Positions 33,693 through 45,386 of a stretch of 64,000 bases of DNA are shown here, piece by piece; the first letter of the stretch is position 1; every line of letters begins with the position of its first letter. The translations under genes and the position numbers were made by a program. This stretch comes from Adineta ricciae. Taxonomy: Eukaryota > Rotifera > Eurotatoria > Adinetida > Adinetidae. The notes below the pieces were generated by a model. The model did not search any database and had not been told where the DNA came from. It was given only the letters and a program-made list of their open reading frames with translations. Location of the stretch: positions 186,001 to 250,000 of the forward strand of contig CAJNOJ010000099.1 of NCBI GenBank assembly GCA_905250025.1, read 5' to 3'.

Positions 33693-34297
33693 CCAACATC
33701 GAAAGAAATATTCACATGGTGAAAAATTTGATCTACAACTAGGATATAACGGTAAGTCCCCATTGTTCGTATATAGATATTAAACTGTTTTCACTTGTAC
33801 TTTCCACGGATACCATAGACGAGAAAAAATCGTCACAACCATCGTCAGCAGGAGCAGATTGCGCTACCGAAGATCAAATGTCTTCCTTTGGAGATGGAGG
33901 ACGGGAGAATATTCAAAAGAGCCCTTGCCTTAACGAATCAAACTGTCGTGCACAAAACGATGGTCACCATTATTCCAGATACTCACATGAAAATCGTCAA
34001 CCCATTCCATGTCGACATGCAAATAATTGCAGAGATAAAAACGATCCGCGACACTCGGCCAAGTATTCTCAACCAAATGATCATAGGCCTTACGATGCGT
34101 CTGCATCTAATCAAGGGAAAATACACTGCCGTCACGGGAATGACTGTTGGGATAAAAATGATCCGAATCATTGTTCTAAATACTTCCATCCATCTGCGCG
34201 TAGCAATGAAACGATTCAATGTCGCCATGGAAATGATTGTCGGGATAAGAATGATCCGCGGCACTGCGCGAAATATTCTCATCCTCATCGTCGCTGA

Positions 34298-34648
34298 TCA
34301 GGCAACTTCACATGAATATACTGAAGTAAACATATACTTCAACTGAATTCTCTATTCTAGAAAAAATAGAATTTCTTTTTGAATGCTTTTTACTCACGAT
34401 TTAATAAAAATCCACTGAAGAGGGCGTTAATGAAACAGATAGTGTGATTGGGTGTTATAGACTATCATCACAATTATTGTATCGGGTGATACTTTTAGAA
34501 GATGCACTGCTGTCCGTCGTAGTGCTATATTTACCACGTGTCTTATTTTCTTATCGAATGCTTTATCTCTGTGTCCTTCTGTATATAAACTAGTAAAAAA
34601 ATGATGTATAAAGCTACTCTTTTTGATAGGATACAATCCGTATGCGAT
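34298..34648 (+). other. short intergenic region (copy 2)
   Basis: Equivalent to 19342-19694, with the same poly(A)-like and TATA-like motifs and small indels. Confidence 0.45.
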
Positions 34649-35572
34649 ATGAATACATTATTCACACGTCGAAATGTTGAATTTCCAACTCAAAGTGGTG
34701 CTCTTTTACGAGGTTGGCTTTATGAACCGATTTCAAAACTTGATGATAAACAACGATATCCAGCTATCGTGATGACTCATGGTTATGGTGCTGTCAAAGA
34801 GTTATACATCGATTTGTATGCAGAACGATTTGTTCAATCGAATTTTGTTGTGCTTCTGTATGACCATGAAAATCTTGGTGAAAGCGAAGGTGTGCCGCGA
34901 CAGGAAATCGATCCAAACAAACAAATCCAGGGTTATAGTTCAGCAATCACTTATTTACAATCGTTAACCGACCTTGTTGATCCTGACCGAATCGGTATAT
35001 GGGGTACAAGTTATAGTGCCGGGCATGTTTTAGTCGTTAGTGCGAAAGATAAACGTGTGAAATGCGTTGTTTCACAAATGCCTTCGATCAGTGGACGACG
35101 TAATTTAAAACGACGTTACAAAAGCGAGGAAGACTATCAAAGATTATTGAAAGCATTGGAACGAGATCGAAAACAGATAGCAGAAGGCGGTGCACCAAGA
35201 ATCGTTCCGATCATTCGGCCAGAAGAACAAGCGGATTGGTGGAATTTCTTCGATGTTGGCCATGCTGATCAAAAAGATGCATGGCGATACAAAAACTGGA
35301 AAAATGAACAAACATTGCGTAGTGTTGAACTATACGGTCAATACGATCCCGAAGATTCAATAGAAAATCGTTCCTCATGTCCTCTATTAATGCTGGTTGC
35401 TGATCACGATACAGTAACATTTACTGAAGATGAAACCGAATTATTCGAAAAGCGGATCGATGAACCAAAGAAATTGGTGAAATTTCCTGGTGATCATTTC
35501 TCTGCATACAAAGCGCAATTTGAATTGACTGCAAATGAAGCAAATGATTGGTTTAAAAGATATTTGCAATAA
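34649..35572 (+). CDS. alpha/beta hydrolase (DLH / S15-like), copy 2
   Basis: 307 residues, colinear with the gene at 19695-20618 and without gaps. The nucleophile elbow WGTSYSAGH, the acid region (VADHDTV here, VADDDTV in copy 1) and the histidine in GDHFSAY are all kept. Amino-acid changes are few (for example PAQ to PTQ near residue 14, and Asn to Asp in the NVGH/DVGH segment), while many nucleotide differences are silent, so both copies appear to be under constraint. An upstream in-frame ATG at 34601 is not preserved in copy 1 and is rejected as start. Confidence 0.8.
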   Translation: MNTLFTRRNVEFPTQSGALLRGWLYEPISKLDDKQRYPAIVMTHGYGAVKELYIDLYAERFVQSNFVVLLYDHENLGESEGVPRQEIDPNKQIQGYSSAITYLQSLTDLVDPDRIGIWGTSYSAGHVLVVSAKDKRVKCVVSQMPSISGRRNLKRRYKSEEDYQRLLKALERDRKQIAEGGAPRIVPIIRPEEQADWWNFFDVGHADQKDAWRYKNWKNEQTLRSVELYGQYDPEDSIENRSSCPLLMLVADHDTVTFTEDETELFEKRIDEPKKLVKFPGDHFSAYKAQFELTANEANDWFKRYLQ

Positions 35573-36231
35573 CAAGAACGAACCTTGTCTTATTATTCGA
35601 TTTTGTTTTATTGTTACATCTTTCAATAAATATATGTTTCGGATAAAGATTCGTCACATATTGTAACGAGCATTGAAAGGTGCGGGATTATTGACATCAG
35701 TAGTGACACATAATTTATTTCATCAGAAGTCTGTCTACTACTTTCATTGATGCTTATCTGGGTGAAATCGATTATACGCATCTTTCCTTAAATCCCAATT
35801 TTTTATTTGTGTTGTTTACTAGTAAACTCCTTATAAGCAGTATAACATTACTCTTGAGCAAGAGCACAAGTAGAAAAATGCCAAATGACTTTCTTAAGTT
35901 AATTTATCCCAATGTATTTATAACTTCTTTCAGACGAAATATTATCAGACGAATGAAAAATTCGTTCTTCCTACCTTATAATCGTCTATGTCATGAATTC
36001 AAACCGTTTCTTACGTACCACACTTACTCTATTGAAGGCTTACATTAATCATTAACAGAAGGAAAATAATTGCATTTTGAAAGGATATACACAGGTAAAT
36101 AATGACTTTTTCATCATGTAACTCCTAATAGAAAAACGTAACTTACGATTAGATTATCATGATTTATACATAACAACTATTCTCCTCAGAATATCCACTA
36201 CATAACAAACTTCTTCTACTATACCGTATAG
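35573..36231 (+). other. intergenic between hydrolase and SK channel (copy 2)
   Basis: Equivalent to 20619-21280, more diverged than the coding parts. The small open frame in it is not conserved between copies. Confidence 0.45.
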
Positions 36232-37888
36232 ATGCATACAAATGAAAATTGCTCGACAACGAATATTCCACTGTCATCAGTTGTTAGCATCATATCTTCT
36301 TCCTCCCGCCGGTATTCGAGCAATTCTTGTACAAATGTTCGCCACGAGGAACTTCAACAGACTCCTCCCGTCCGAAAACCGAGACCAAACATCGAGAATT
36401 TAATCAATGCGATCAGCTTTCGAGCACGTATGAGAAAATTTCTCAATACTCGACTGTAACGAGATACTCTTGCTTCACAATATATTCTACTAACTCGTTT
36501 CTCTATATAGTACTTTCGTTAGTAATATCATGAGCTTTCTGGGCATTTTGGGAATCTTTCTCATGATTATCGAAAATGAATTACACTTCGATTGGGTGAA
36601 TCACGGAGATATTGGACCTATTTGGTTCATGAAACTAATTATTTCTATAACAACGGCGATACTTCTTGGCTTGATTCTCTACTATCATTATTTAGATCTA
36701 CAACTCTATTCGATTCAGAATTCTCTCGATGACTATCGTGTTGGTCTAACAAGGAAGAAAATATGTTTCATTGCAAGTGAACTTTTGATATGTGCTATAC
36801 ATCCTATGCCGTTGTCCAGTCTAAACTCAAATCTGAAAGATATTTCACCAGAAACGACCGTTCATCCTTCACTATCGTACACATCGGTTGAAGTTGCATT
36901 AAGTCTACCAAGTAGATTATTCTCGTATCGTTTAAGCTAATTTCATTGTACTTTGTAGTGTTTCTTCGTTTGTATCTATTTGGTCGAACAATTATGTTCC
37001 ATTCATACTTGTTTCGTGATGGATCATTACGATCCATTAGTTGTCTCAATCAAGTATCGATCGATTTGTCCTTCCTATTGAAAACTTACCTGGAGCAATG
37101 GGCAACTCGATGTTTACTTGCTCTTAACATCATTGCTTTCCTTATTGGAAGTTGGTGTCTACGCGCATGTGACTACACAGCAACAGGAGATCATCTATCC
37201 ATATTCGACTCAATGTGGTTATTCATTGTAACGTTCACTACAGTTGGTACGTCATATCTATTACGGATGAAGTCAACTGAAAGGACAACTTGTTTCGTGT
37301 AGGTTTCGGAGATGTGTATCCGTCAACACTTTGTGGACGCGGTAAGTAAATGCATTCTTTCGTATAATTAGTTTTAGTTGTGAAAATTTTATAGGTATTA
37401 CAACCGTGGTCGGTTTTATTGGTCTTCTTTCATCTGCTCTTTTTATTGCTGTTCTCACTCAAAAACTACATTTGACGCGTGAAGAAAAATATGTTCATAC
37501 ATTCGTGTCAAAAATGCAGTTAGCTAAAGATCGTGAAAATCAAGCAGCGAATGTTGTCAAATTTGCTATGAAAGTATGGTATTTGAAGCGACAGAATAAA
37601 CGAACATTTATTCAATCGTTTCACGCGCAACGAAAACTTTTTCGAGCCATATCTTCTTTGCAACAAACGAAAAGGCAACAAGGTTATTTAATGGATAGTT
37701 GTATTGGACTGCATGAGATAATAATCATGCAACACAATTTAACCGCTCAACATGATGAGACATTGCAGCAGATGGAACAGATGAAGAATGATATTAGAAA
37801 AATCCAAACAGAATCAGGTCATATCTTGGAAATAATGAAGAATATACAAACAACGCTCAATACAAGACTGAATCAATCGACGATCTAG
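36232..37888 (+). CDS. SK-type calcium-activated potassium channel, copy 2
   Basis: Exons 36232-36455, 36511-36911, 36959-37246, 37303-37341 and 37395-37888 have exactly the same lengths as copy 1 and give 481 residues. Selectivity filter GFGD, the IENEL segment of S1, SVP/SLPMFLRLYLFGR and the calmodulin-binding region are all present. Introns differ by a few bases and indels, exons mostly by silent changes. The conserved phase in both copies confirms the splice model, including the small pore exon. Confidence 0.9.
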
Positions 37889-38041
37889 AAGAGATGTTTG
37901 TGAACTTTTGAATTGTTTTTAAATAGAATATTTTGTTCTCTATCAGAGTTGAATAATCAACAGTAATAATAATTTATGACAACAAAACACGTCGAAACCG
38001 CGAGAATAGCATTGTATGAAAAGATTAGGTTTTAGAAATAG

Positions 38042-40549
38042 TCATGACTGATGGTCATGTGCTGTAGTTGTAGAATATTGCTGTTTAATTCTATCAAATT
38101 TAGATAGGATCTGCTCACAAGTACTTGGTTTAAAGCCAGTCTTCGATGCTGCTAGTGTCGCCGCTTCAGAGACACTCTGCTCATCTTGTAAATTGTTTTG
38201 AGCTAAGTTGAGTGTGGATAAATCGAGATCAATCGTATTTGCTACGTCTGCTTCGTCGTCCTTATTGTTAAGCAGAGAGTTATTAAAACTGGCATAGAAA
38301 CCTCGACATAACCAAGTCAATGAAGATAACGTCCCAACGACAGGCTTTAATAAACCATTGACAAGTCCTATCAATGTTCCAGCAGCACCACCGATGGGTC
38401 CATGACGTCCATAACCGATACGAGGTGTCTCCAAGAGTTCTTTAACACCGTCTGTCCAACCGTAGTAGACAGCAAGTATAGCAGCGTTCACACCTGAATT
38501 GAAATCAACAACATACGGTCGAGAGCGAAGTTCTTGTTCACTGAAATGACGAAAGATATATTACATAGATAGAAATTGTTCTTTACTTATAAAAATCATA
38601 ATAAGCTGGTGCAGCGTCCAATACATCGGTCAATTCTCCATAAAGCGAAACACAACCAATACATAGATGGCCAATACCTTTCCCTAAGCCTTTTGCAATA
38701 CCTTCGCAGACAGTACGGGTGCCACTTTGCCATGTATCGCAATGAATTGCTTGTTTGATACCGCTGCTAGTATCGATAACAATGGTCACAATGGCTTTTT
38801 GTGTATGTTTTATGATACCATGAAACGGTATGTGAATGCGATTATCGTATATCGAGAGCCATTGTCGTGTTGGATGACTTTCTAATTGTGATTCATCAAT
38901 TCGTTTTCCAATGAGAAGTACTTGGGCAACACGACGCGATACTTGCAATCGGTGGTCTTTCAGTTGATAGCACGCTGCATCTGTTGATTCCAGATCGCTA
39001 CGTATAGTGGAAAGTGGAAGATGAGCATGGAATGCACGCACTGCTTCATCACAACCATTTTCTTTTAACATCGAATTTCGAATACGTTCAGCAGCAGCGT
39101 TCGTTTCTGGTCGACGTACAAATTCAATTGCCTTTACTAGATCTTCTGTCGTCAGAACTTTTCCAGGCACTGGATGAGGACCAGCGCCATTCTTTTCCAC
39201 AACATTGCCCCAAAAAAATTGATCTCCGAAAAATGGTACTATAATCGTCGGCTTACCAGCCAGAAGACCAGCAGCAGTCGTACCTGCTCCTCCATGATGA
39301 CATACAGCAGATACTATTTATAGACCGACATTTAATATACAGGCGAAAGGCGATGTGATACTGACCATGTTGAAAAAGCCAATCGTGTGGAACACTACCA
39401 ATTTTAACAACTGTTTCAGGTAGTTGATCATTATCTTTTGCTAAGCCGGAAAGTAATGCTCGGCAGCCGGTTTGTTCAAGTGCCTCTAGAACAATTTTTA
39501 ACAGACGTTCAGAATCATGTCCCGTGATAGAACCAAAGCCAATATAGATAGGCGGTGATAGTTTCTCCGATTTGTTCGCATTCTTCAAACCGAGAAACTT
39601 TAACAAATCATCTGGATAATTGGTGTCAGCAGTAGTATCTTGTTTAAGAATAAAGAATCCACTAACATTTATATGATCTGCCCAATCTTTGGGTTTAGGT
39701 ACAAGTGATGGCGACCAACAATATGTATATGGCACACGTTCATCGATCATCATAAATGTTGCTTGTCGAGTATGCAGTGGTGGTAAACTTAAGACCTCTC
39801 GACGAAAGTTATTCACAATATCGCGCATACTAGACCAAGTCTGTCAAAGAAGAAAATATTACTTCTTCAGTTGTTTCGATGTAAAAAATATCTTGAATAC
39901 ACTTACAAACATTTCGATTGCTGTATACGATAGCATATTCACTTTTTCAATTGATGCTTTTGAATAATCAACGTTGATTAGAGGATGTGGAAAAGCAGTC
40001 GTTGGTGACCATGGCATTGTAAACATAATATGTAATGGAATTTGTAATTTTTGTGCACAATGTACATGACCGAACGACGGTGGATTGGCAATGATTGCCT
40101 CTGCTGTGAACGATTCTCCTGTTTCATCATCATCAAGCGTACATGCACTCCAAGTCGACGCCAAAATTTCAGTTAAAACATTACGATTTTTCGTTAAATC
40201 TCCTGCGGCAATACTTCCCACTGACGGTATGATGCCAGAGTTTTTCACCATAAATGCCATAAGATCAGCTGGATCTCCTGCTAATGGGAAAAATTCTAAT
40301 CCATTTCCTCGTACAAATTTACGAAATGTATTATGTGTTGCTAAACGAACACGATGACCAGCAGCCACTAATGCTTGTCCAAGACTGTCACAATATGCAA
40401 ACAATTGATATTTACTATAGATTAAGTTGATAAACTTACGCTATAAATGGTTGTACATCCCCTCGTGTTCCGACAATGAGTAAAACGATGTTAATTCGAG
40501 GTATGTTAGTAGTTTTCCTTTTTGATATTACGTTACGATGTTGCGGCAT
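38042..40549 (-). CDS. sterol glucosyltransferase-like GT1 enzyme, complete copy
   Basis: Five exons, 40549-40440, 40384-39907, 39840-39366, 39313-38587 and 38540-38042, give 762 residues. Exon 1 holds INIVLLIVGTRGDVQPFIA, the N-terminal signature of GT1 sterol glucosyltransferases. Then come AAGHRVRLATH, WSPSLVPKPKDW, PPIYIGFGS, the donor site CHHGGAGTTAAGL with VPFFGDQFFWG, and FHAHLPLSTMR. After the catalytic part comes a 250-residue C-terminal region with two Gly-rich amphipathic segments (GLGKGIGHLCIG and GGAAGTLIGLVNG), like those in fungal proteins of this group. It should transfer glucose from UDP-glucose to a sterol or related lipid at membranes. Fungal-type similarity suggests horizontal gain. 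Confidence 0.9.
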
Positions 40550-40957
40550 TGTCTAAAGTGTAGAAGTATCTGAGTATAAGTCTTTTACAACAGAGAAAGA
40601 GAGATGGAAAGAAGAAAAACAGCACACGTGTATAATAACGTGTACACTCGTTCTTTTTCTCTATCCTTAAGTACATACTGTGTCAATAATATACTCAGAA
40701 AGTGAAAGTTTAGTTGTCGCTTTTCTTTCTGTCTTCAGATGAAGAATTGTATCCTCGGAAGAATCTTTTACGAATATCGAGAAAAACAATCTTTTGACAG
40801 AAAACTATAACGAATATACACACGAGTTTGTGCATTTGGGTCAACATCAATCAAAACGAATTGAATCAGAGCGAGAGAGAGAGAGAGAGAGAGAGAATGT
40901 AATTGAAATCTTTCGTTGTCACCAATTTATATAACAAGAAATAATATTGATATTATT
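40550..40957. other. region upstream of the glucosyltransferase, with dispersed repeat copy A
   Basis: No gene. From about 40640 to 40957 the sequence matches 58989-59342 with indels. It includes a GA microsatellite at about 40871-40895. The match ends at the N at 40958. Confidence 0.7.
40640..40957 (+). repeat. dispersed repeat, copy A
   Basis: Shared blocks with 58989-59342 include ACTGTGTC, GAAAGTGAAAGTTTAGTT, TTTTGACAGAAAACTATAAC, ATCAAAACGAATTGAATCAG and the last 60 bases before the N. No coding potential, no terminal inverted repeats seen. Confidence 0.8.
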
Positions 40958-40958
40958 N
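40958..40958. other. second single ambiguous base
   Basis: N at the exact point where similarity to 58989-59342 ends. As at 25500, this suggests a weak join between assembled pieces. Confidence 0.9.
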
Positions 40959-40985
40959 CTCGTCATGATTTTCTCTATGCTCATG

Positions 40986-41288
40986 TTATTCTCTGACAAA
41001 CTCACATAATGTTCGTCGGCGGAGTTTTAGTTCACCATCAATGTTTGCCATCACTCGAGTCAAGTCGAGAGCTGAAACCTTCGAGCTTTGATCGCGTTTT
41101 CTGCAAGTGCCAATCAAATAGTTGTCACATACTGAAACACGATTACATGTTTCACCAAAGTTGTTTCGAGTTGCCAAAGCAAGTTCGTCGTCGCTCTCAT
41201 CATTGGATAGCGATCGTTTTACGAGCGCTGCTGAGTTAAATGCAACACATAAAACCAGAAAGGCGAATGAGACGAAAACAGGTTTCAT
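40986..41288 (-). CDS. small secreted cysteine-containing peptide precursor
   Basis: 100 residues. The N-terminus MKPVFVSFAFLVLCVAFNSA is a clear signal peptide. It is followed by LVKR, a possible dibasic processing site, an acidic stretch (SNDESDDE) and a mature part with four cysteines (ETCNRVSVCDNYLIGTC and LCEF near the end). A TATA box (TATATAAA on the minus strand) lies 82 bp upstream of this ATG, which supports the short start over the longer open frame. No family was recognised. It could be a secreted peptide or a small disulfide-rich extracellular protein. Confidence 0.65.
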   Translation of the reverse strand: MKPVFVSFAFLVLCVAFNSAALVKRSLSNDESDDELALATRNNFGETCNRVSVCDNYLIGTCRKRDQSSKVSALDLTRVMANIDGELKLRRRTLCEFVRE

Positions 41289-42686
41289 GATTGTCGGATT
41301 GTTGTTATGTATCGATGAAGTAGATGATGATGATGATGAAGTGAATGAAAAATGGAAAGAATCCATCGCTTTATATACGCATCGAAGTGCTGAAAAACAA
41401 CTAATTGTTGATTTGAGGATACACCAACGAAATTTTGCCAACTCATACTAATCGATACAAAAATAAAACGAACATCAAAACGAATGCGTGGGTTGTGACA
41501 TGAAGAATAGAGTAAACGCATATCTCAAGCTTATCATCGATGTTATGATTAGTTCTTTGCAGATTAACTAGTCAACCATGATCGAAAAGTATATGATGAG
41601 ATTTTTGTTTCTGCGATGGAGAGTACTAGCTCAAAAGTGATTTGTGATACATTCAGCTGTGGATAATCAACAGATATATACAATTTACTACAACTAGTTT
41701 TTCGAACGAAAGTCGATTGTGGATCTTTAATAATACAATACAACCCAAACAAAGTGAATTATCGATTATTAATGCATATGATTCGATCGACGTCTTGTTG
41801 GATGCGAAGTAGTTGGTGAACCACTATGATTTATTTTAAAAAATGTCGCTTTTCGTTTGAAAAGCCACGTTGAAATATACAAAATATGGTCAAAAAACTA
41901 TTTTATCAAATTTTAAAAGCTATTAAGTGTAAAGACAATCCATCATATGTTATGAAAATAACAAAATTAGTAATATTTATTCTAATAAAGCTACAGATGG
42001 ATGGGACGCACTTTGGAAGTCAGTTGCATCGGTACAAAAGTCGTGTAAGTAACATCAACAAATGATTTAGTTTTACATATGTCTGCATCATTCGCGAGAT
42101 GTATGCATTCACAAAATTCATGTGAACGCGCTATTCGTTAGATAGAGCGATCGATGAGACACTTTGCAATACAAGTAGAAAATTGAACTTTGCTTTAGTC
42201 AACAAGTCGATTATCACTTTTTGCAAGTTATCAATTTAATAGTGGCCTCTCTAGGAAATGAAACGTGAACTTATTAACAGCATGTCCCAAATCACAATTT
42301 TTTCGATGAAGAAAAGCCGACGTCGCTATGTCACCGTATTGAAAAATTATACTGAACAAAACTCGTTGATGAGAATACTATTTAAATTCTTGTTTCTTTG
42401 TTCATAACAACAACTATAGATACATCAGATATCACCTGCATAGTTGTATACGATATTCATCGTACACATCGATCATCATAAGTGTATCATTAATTACTAT
42501 TAACAACCAATATACATATCAGCTATATCTTGTCGTGCTAGAATGTTCTCTGGTAAAACATCTATATTTGGAACATGTAATCAGCTTTTTAGTAAATGTT
42601 TTCTGAAAGTTTAATTTTGATTAATATAAGAAAAAAACTTCTTTATTCATCATATAGAAAGTAAAAATAAAATTAGCCAAATTGAC
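41289..42686. other. intergenic, no supported gene
   Basis: Promoter of the minus-strand peptide gene at its left end. The remaining 1.3 kb is AT-rich with only short frames and no recognisable similarity. Confidence 0.4.
41370..41377 (-). promoter_or_regulatory. TATA box of the small secreted peptide gene
   Basis: TATATAAA on the minus strand, about 80 bp before the ATG at 41288. Confidence 0.55.
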
Positions 42687-43226
42687 TTAATATGGTGTCT
42701 TGATTAATTTCAGATAAACTTCTTCGTCTTGATCTTGTTGCAAGAGATCATTTCCACTATAATTAATAAAACCATGCTGACGTGCGACCGCTAAAATTTC
42801 GACTAATTTATTGACTTGAGTATTTCCGAATATCTACAGGCAAAAACAAATGTTACATTTCTCGTACACACATCTTTCTGTTACTGACTGGTATAAATTC
42901 ACCAAATTTGATTTGCACTGCGTAATCACCCTGTAATCCATTGTCTTTAATCAATTGAAAAACATGTTTGATTTCATTCATTACATTCGCAGGTATTTCA
43001 TGTTGACTGAAAATAACAATAACATTCTAGTCAAGGTTAAATCAACATCATGTGATAGAACATACTCGTGGATCGATTGTATCACTGGAGCGGATGGAGC
43101 TTGAGTTTGATTAATAGTTTCTTGAAATTTATTCAAACGTCCAGCTAGATGATTTTTAGGTCTTTCCGGTTTTTTATACATTTGTTTATCATATTCGATC
43201 GAATTGTCTTTATTAGAGGAGGCCAT
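42687..43226 (-). CDS. Costars-domain protein (ABRA C-terminal-like)
   Basis: Three exons on the minus strand, 43226-43066, 43006-42889 and 42833-42687, join in phase to 141 residues. The last two exons encode the Costars fold: EIKHVFQLIKDNG, then AVQIKFGEFIP, IFGNTQVNKLVEILAVA and HGFINYSGNDLLQQDQDEEV, matching the order of ABRACL proteins. The N-terminal 60 residues are polar and charged, an extension that short ABRACL homologues (about 80 residues) lack and that recalls longer ABRA/STARS proteins. Costars proteins influence actin dynamics and cell motility. A TATA box (TATAAATA) lies at 43378-43385, 152 bp upstream of the ATG. Confidence 0.8.
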
Positions 43227-45386
43227 GTTGTCGTCGTGCTGAGCGAGGGTTGGTTAGATATGTGTATCGTTGGATAGAGATGATAGGAGTGTCTATGTAT
43301 TCGAGGCGGAAAAGAAAGAAAATGTGTACATAGAATTGATGTTGTTGTTTTGGTTGTTGGTATTAGTGCGAAGGAGTTATTTATAATCTGCAATGCAAAG
43401 GAAGAGAAGTCGACGAGTAATTTTTGCTTTCCTTTTCTAGAAATCTAATACTGGATATCTTCCATTCTTTTTTGTCTGTTCTGCTCTGTATGAATTATAA
43501 GATTAACGAATTGAGTCGATGTACATCCATTGTAAATGTAGACAAAATCTAACCAACAGAAGAACGATAATATATGTTTTGTCTTTCAATAGCCGATGCG
43601 TTTGTTCCAATGACATTTATCAATTCGATTCATAGATAAATTGATGAACGAAAGAGCAACGTTTGTATCCGAGGATATTTTTTTACTTTAATACGACTGG
43701 TAAACAGAGAACGTTTTCGGCTGCAAAATTCTAGTCATCGTTGCAGATTCACTTTTTTGTTATCACTATGCTTTTTCTGATAAGAATTTTGTACGTATGA
43801 TTTTGTTTGTAAAGATTGTATTTGCAACATGTGGTTTAACCTTGATGTGTCTTTTTTCAAACAAACGAATCGATTTAGGCGCTCAGTATTGTACACCTTC
43901 CGTATTCTTTATGATGTTTTAGTTATACACCAGAATACTGTAGTGCGATATAATTTCAGCCGAAAAGATGATAATTAAAAATGTAAATTGTGAAACTTTG
44001 TAGAATTGCCCTTTCATCGAAATTCTTTACCGCTTCGACATTCGTAATTCTTTCTTTTTCGCACATTGGATTCACAATAACGTCTAATTTGCAAGTATAT
44101 CTCTTCGACACTCGTGGTGTTTACTCAAGTGCTATTTTAACAGTGAATACGTTTAAAACTTTCAGAAAAGCAATATGTCGATCGCTTCGCCAATAATGTA
44201 CTCATTAAAATTCAATCAATTTATTCATTCAACACTCAGATGTAATTAATTTTTCATTCATACCGATGCTTTAGAGGCCAATGATCTGCTGAAATTCATG
44301 GAACCCTGAAATTTCGAACATAACTATTCCATGCCTATGGAGGCAATGTAGAACTAGCATAACACCAATAACAAACTATGAAAACATTACCCTACCATGC
44401 TCAAGTCTTCTGTGTAATAATTATTTCCGGTTATCATGTAGCACGTTTATAGATTGTATTCGAATATGCAATGGAATGATCGTTATATATGATAGCTGCA
44501 TGTGTTTGTGTTTTTCTCTGGTTATTAGCCACATAATTAAGTTCGACAACACCGGTGATTAAACGGTATAATGTAGAAAATTTCAAAAGAACGCAATGAA
44601 ATCGTTTAAAATTTCGTCATAATTAACCTTCACAGTGGTTGCTCTCCGATTATAACGAAATAAGCATTCATATCGATTCATTCAAATCAAACGCATCGAC
44701 ATCACGTTACTTGATTCAATCATCGTTAAGTACTATCTATATGAGAATAGTATCACCCACTAGGTACAATAACGATTAGGAAACTCGACAGAAATAGCCA
44801 CATGTATGTTTTGCTTTTTTTTTTCTTGCAGTCAATTGACAATCGTAGGCATATGTAAACATAAAAATAAGAAAAGCTCTTCCTAAAACGAAAGTACGTC
44901 ACGCTTTATTATTGCATCTGTTATATATAATATATAGAAAAAGTAATAATGTGATTGGATTTCTCCATTGGTCCTATCGAGTGAAATGTATTGAGAAAAC
45001 ATCAAAGTAAGACATATCAAATAAAAAAATATGTAATTAGTGTTTTGTTATCGTTTAACGAAAAGAGAATACACAAAATATTTTTTTCGTTCTGTGACGA
45101 TACTTTATTGAGATAAAATATTTTGTATCCGTATAGTACAATAATAAAATGATACGGATTTTAAACTACTACTTCTTCTTCTTCTACGCGATGAGTCAGT
45201 GCAAGAGAGAGAAACGCGTGATGCTGCAGTGAAAACAAACATATGCACGGATCACTGATCTTAATGAAACATCTGGTCACTTTCTATATATGTTATCAAT
45301 AACATCAACCTTCACAATTCGAATACAGTTGTCGATAAAATATTCATCATAACATCAATTTCAAAGGACATCACTTCGAAATCAAC
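43227..45386. other. intergenic, no supported gene
   Basis: 2.2 kb of AT-rich sequence. A 68-codon frame near 43990-44196 starts within AT-rich sequence and has no recognised domain. A TATATA motif at 45285-45290 is a likely TATA box for the gene at 45387. Confidence 0.4.
43378..43385 (-). promoter_or_regulatory. TATA box of the Costars gene
   Basis: TATAAATA on the minus strand, 152 bp upstream of the start codon. Confidence 0.45.

Larger units (their letters stand above)
25501..34297 (+). pseudogene. PARG-PBZ gene copy 2: 5'-truncated and split by an LTR element
   Basis: Coding sequence runs open from 25501 to 28650, is interrupted by the retrotransposon, resumes at 33698 after the duplicated CCAAC, and ends after the conserved intron (33752-33818) in the last exon (33819-34297). 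It corresponds to residues from about 1064 onward of copy 1, so the RanBP2 finger and PARG core are missing at the N junction. The insertion splits a PBZ finger between its cysteine pair and its histidine pair. The last exon has four fingers rather than five. Apart from the insertion the frame is intact, which suggests it was functional until recently, either as an allele or as a duplicate. Confidence 0.85.
25501..40444 (+). repeat. 10-kb direct repeat, copy 2 (with LTR element inserted)
   Basis: The second copy of 15490-25499. It is 14.9 kb long because of the 5.0-kb LTR retrotransposon; without it the unit is about 9.9 kb. It lacks one PBZ unit (93 bp), has in-frame indels near 26690-26740 and otherwise keeps all gene structures. 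Past 40444 unique sequence completes the glucosyltransferase exon 1. Confidence 0.9.

Noticed and set aside
34601..34648. Upstream start for hydrolase copy 2
   Set aside because: The matching sequence in copy 1 is frameshifted and hits a stop right before the conserved ATG.
15490..40444. Segment ends considered as transposon termini
   Set aside because: No inverted repeats or target duplications at 15490 or 25499, and the ends lie within two unrelated coding exons.
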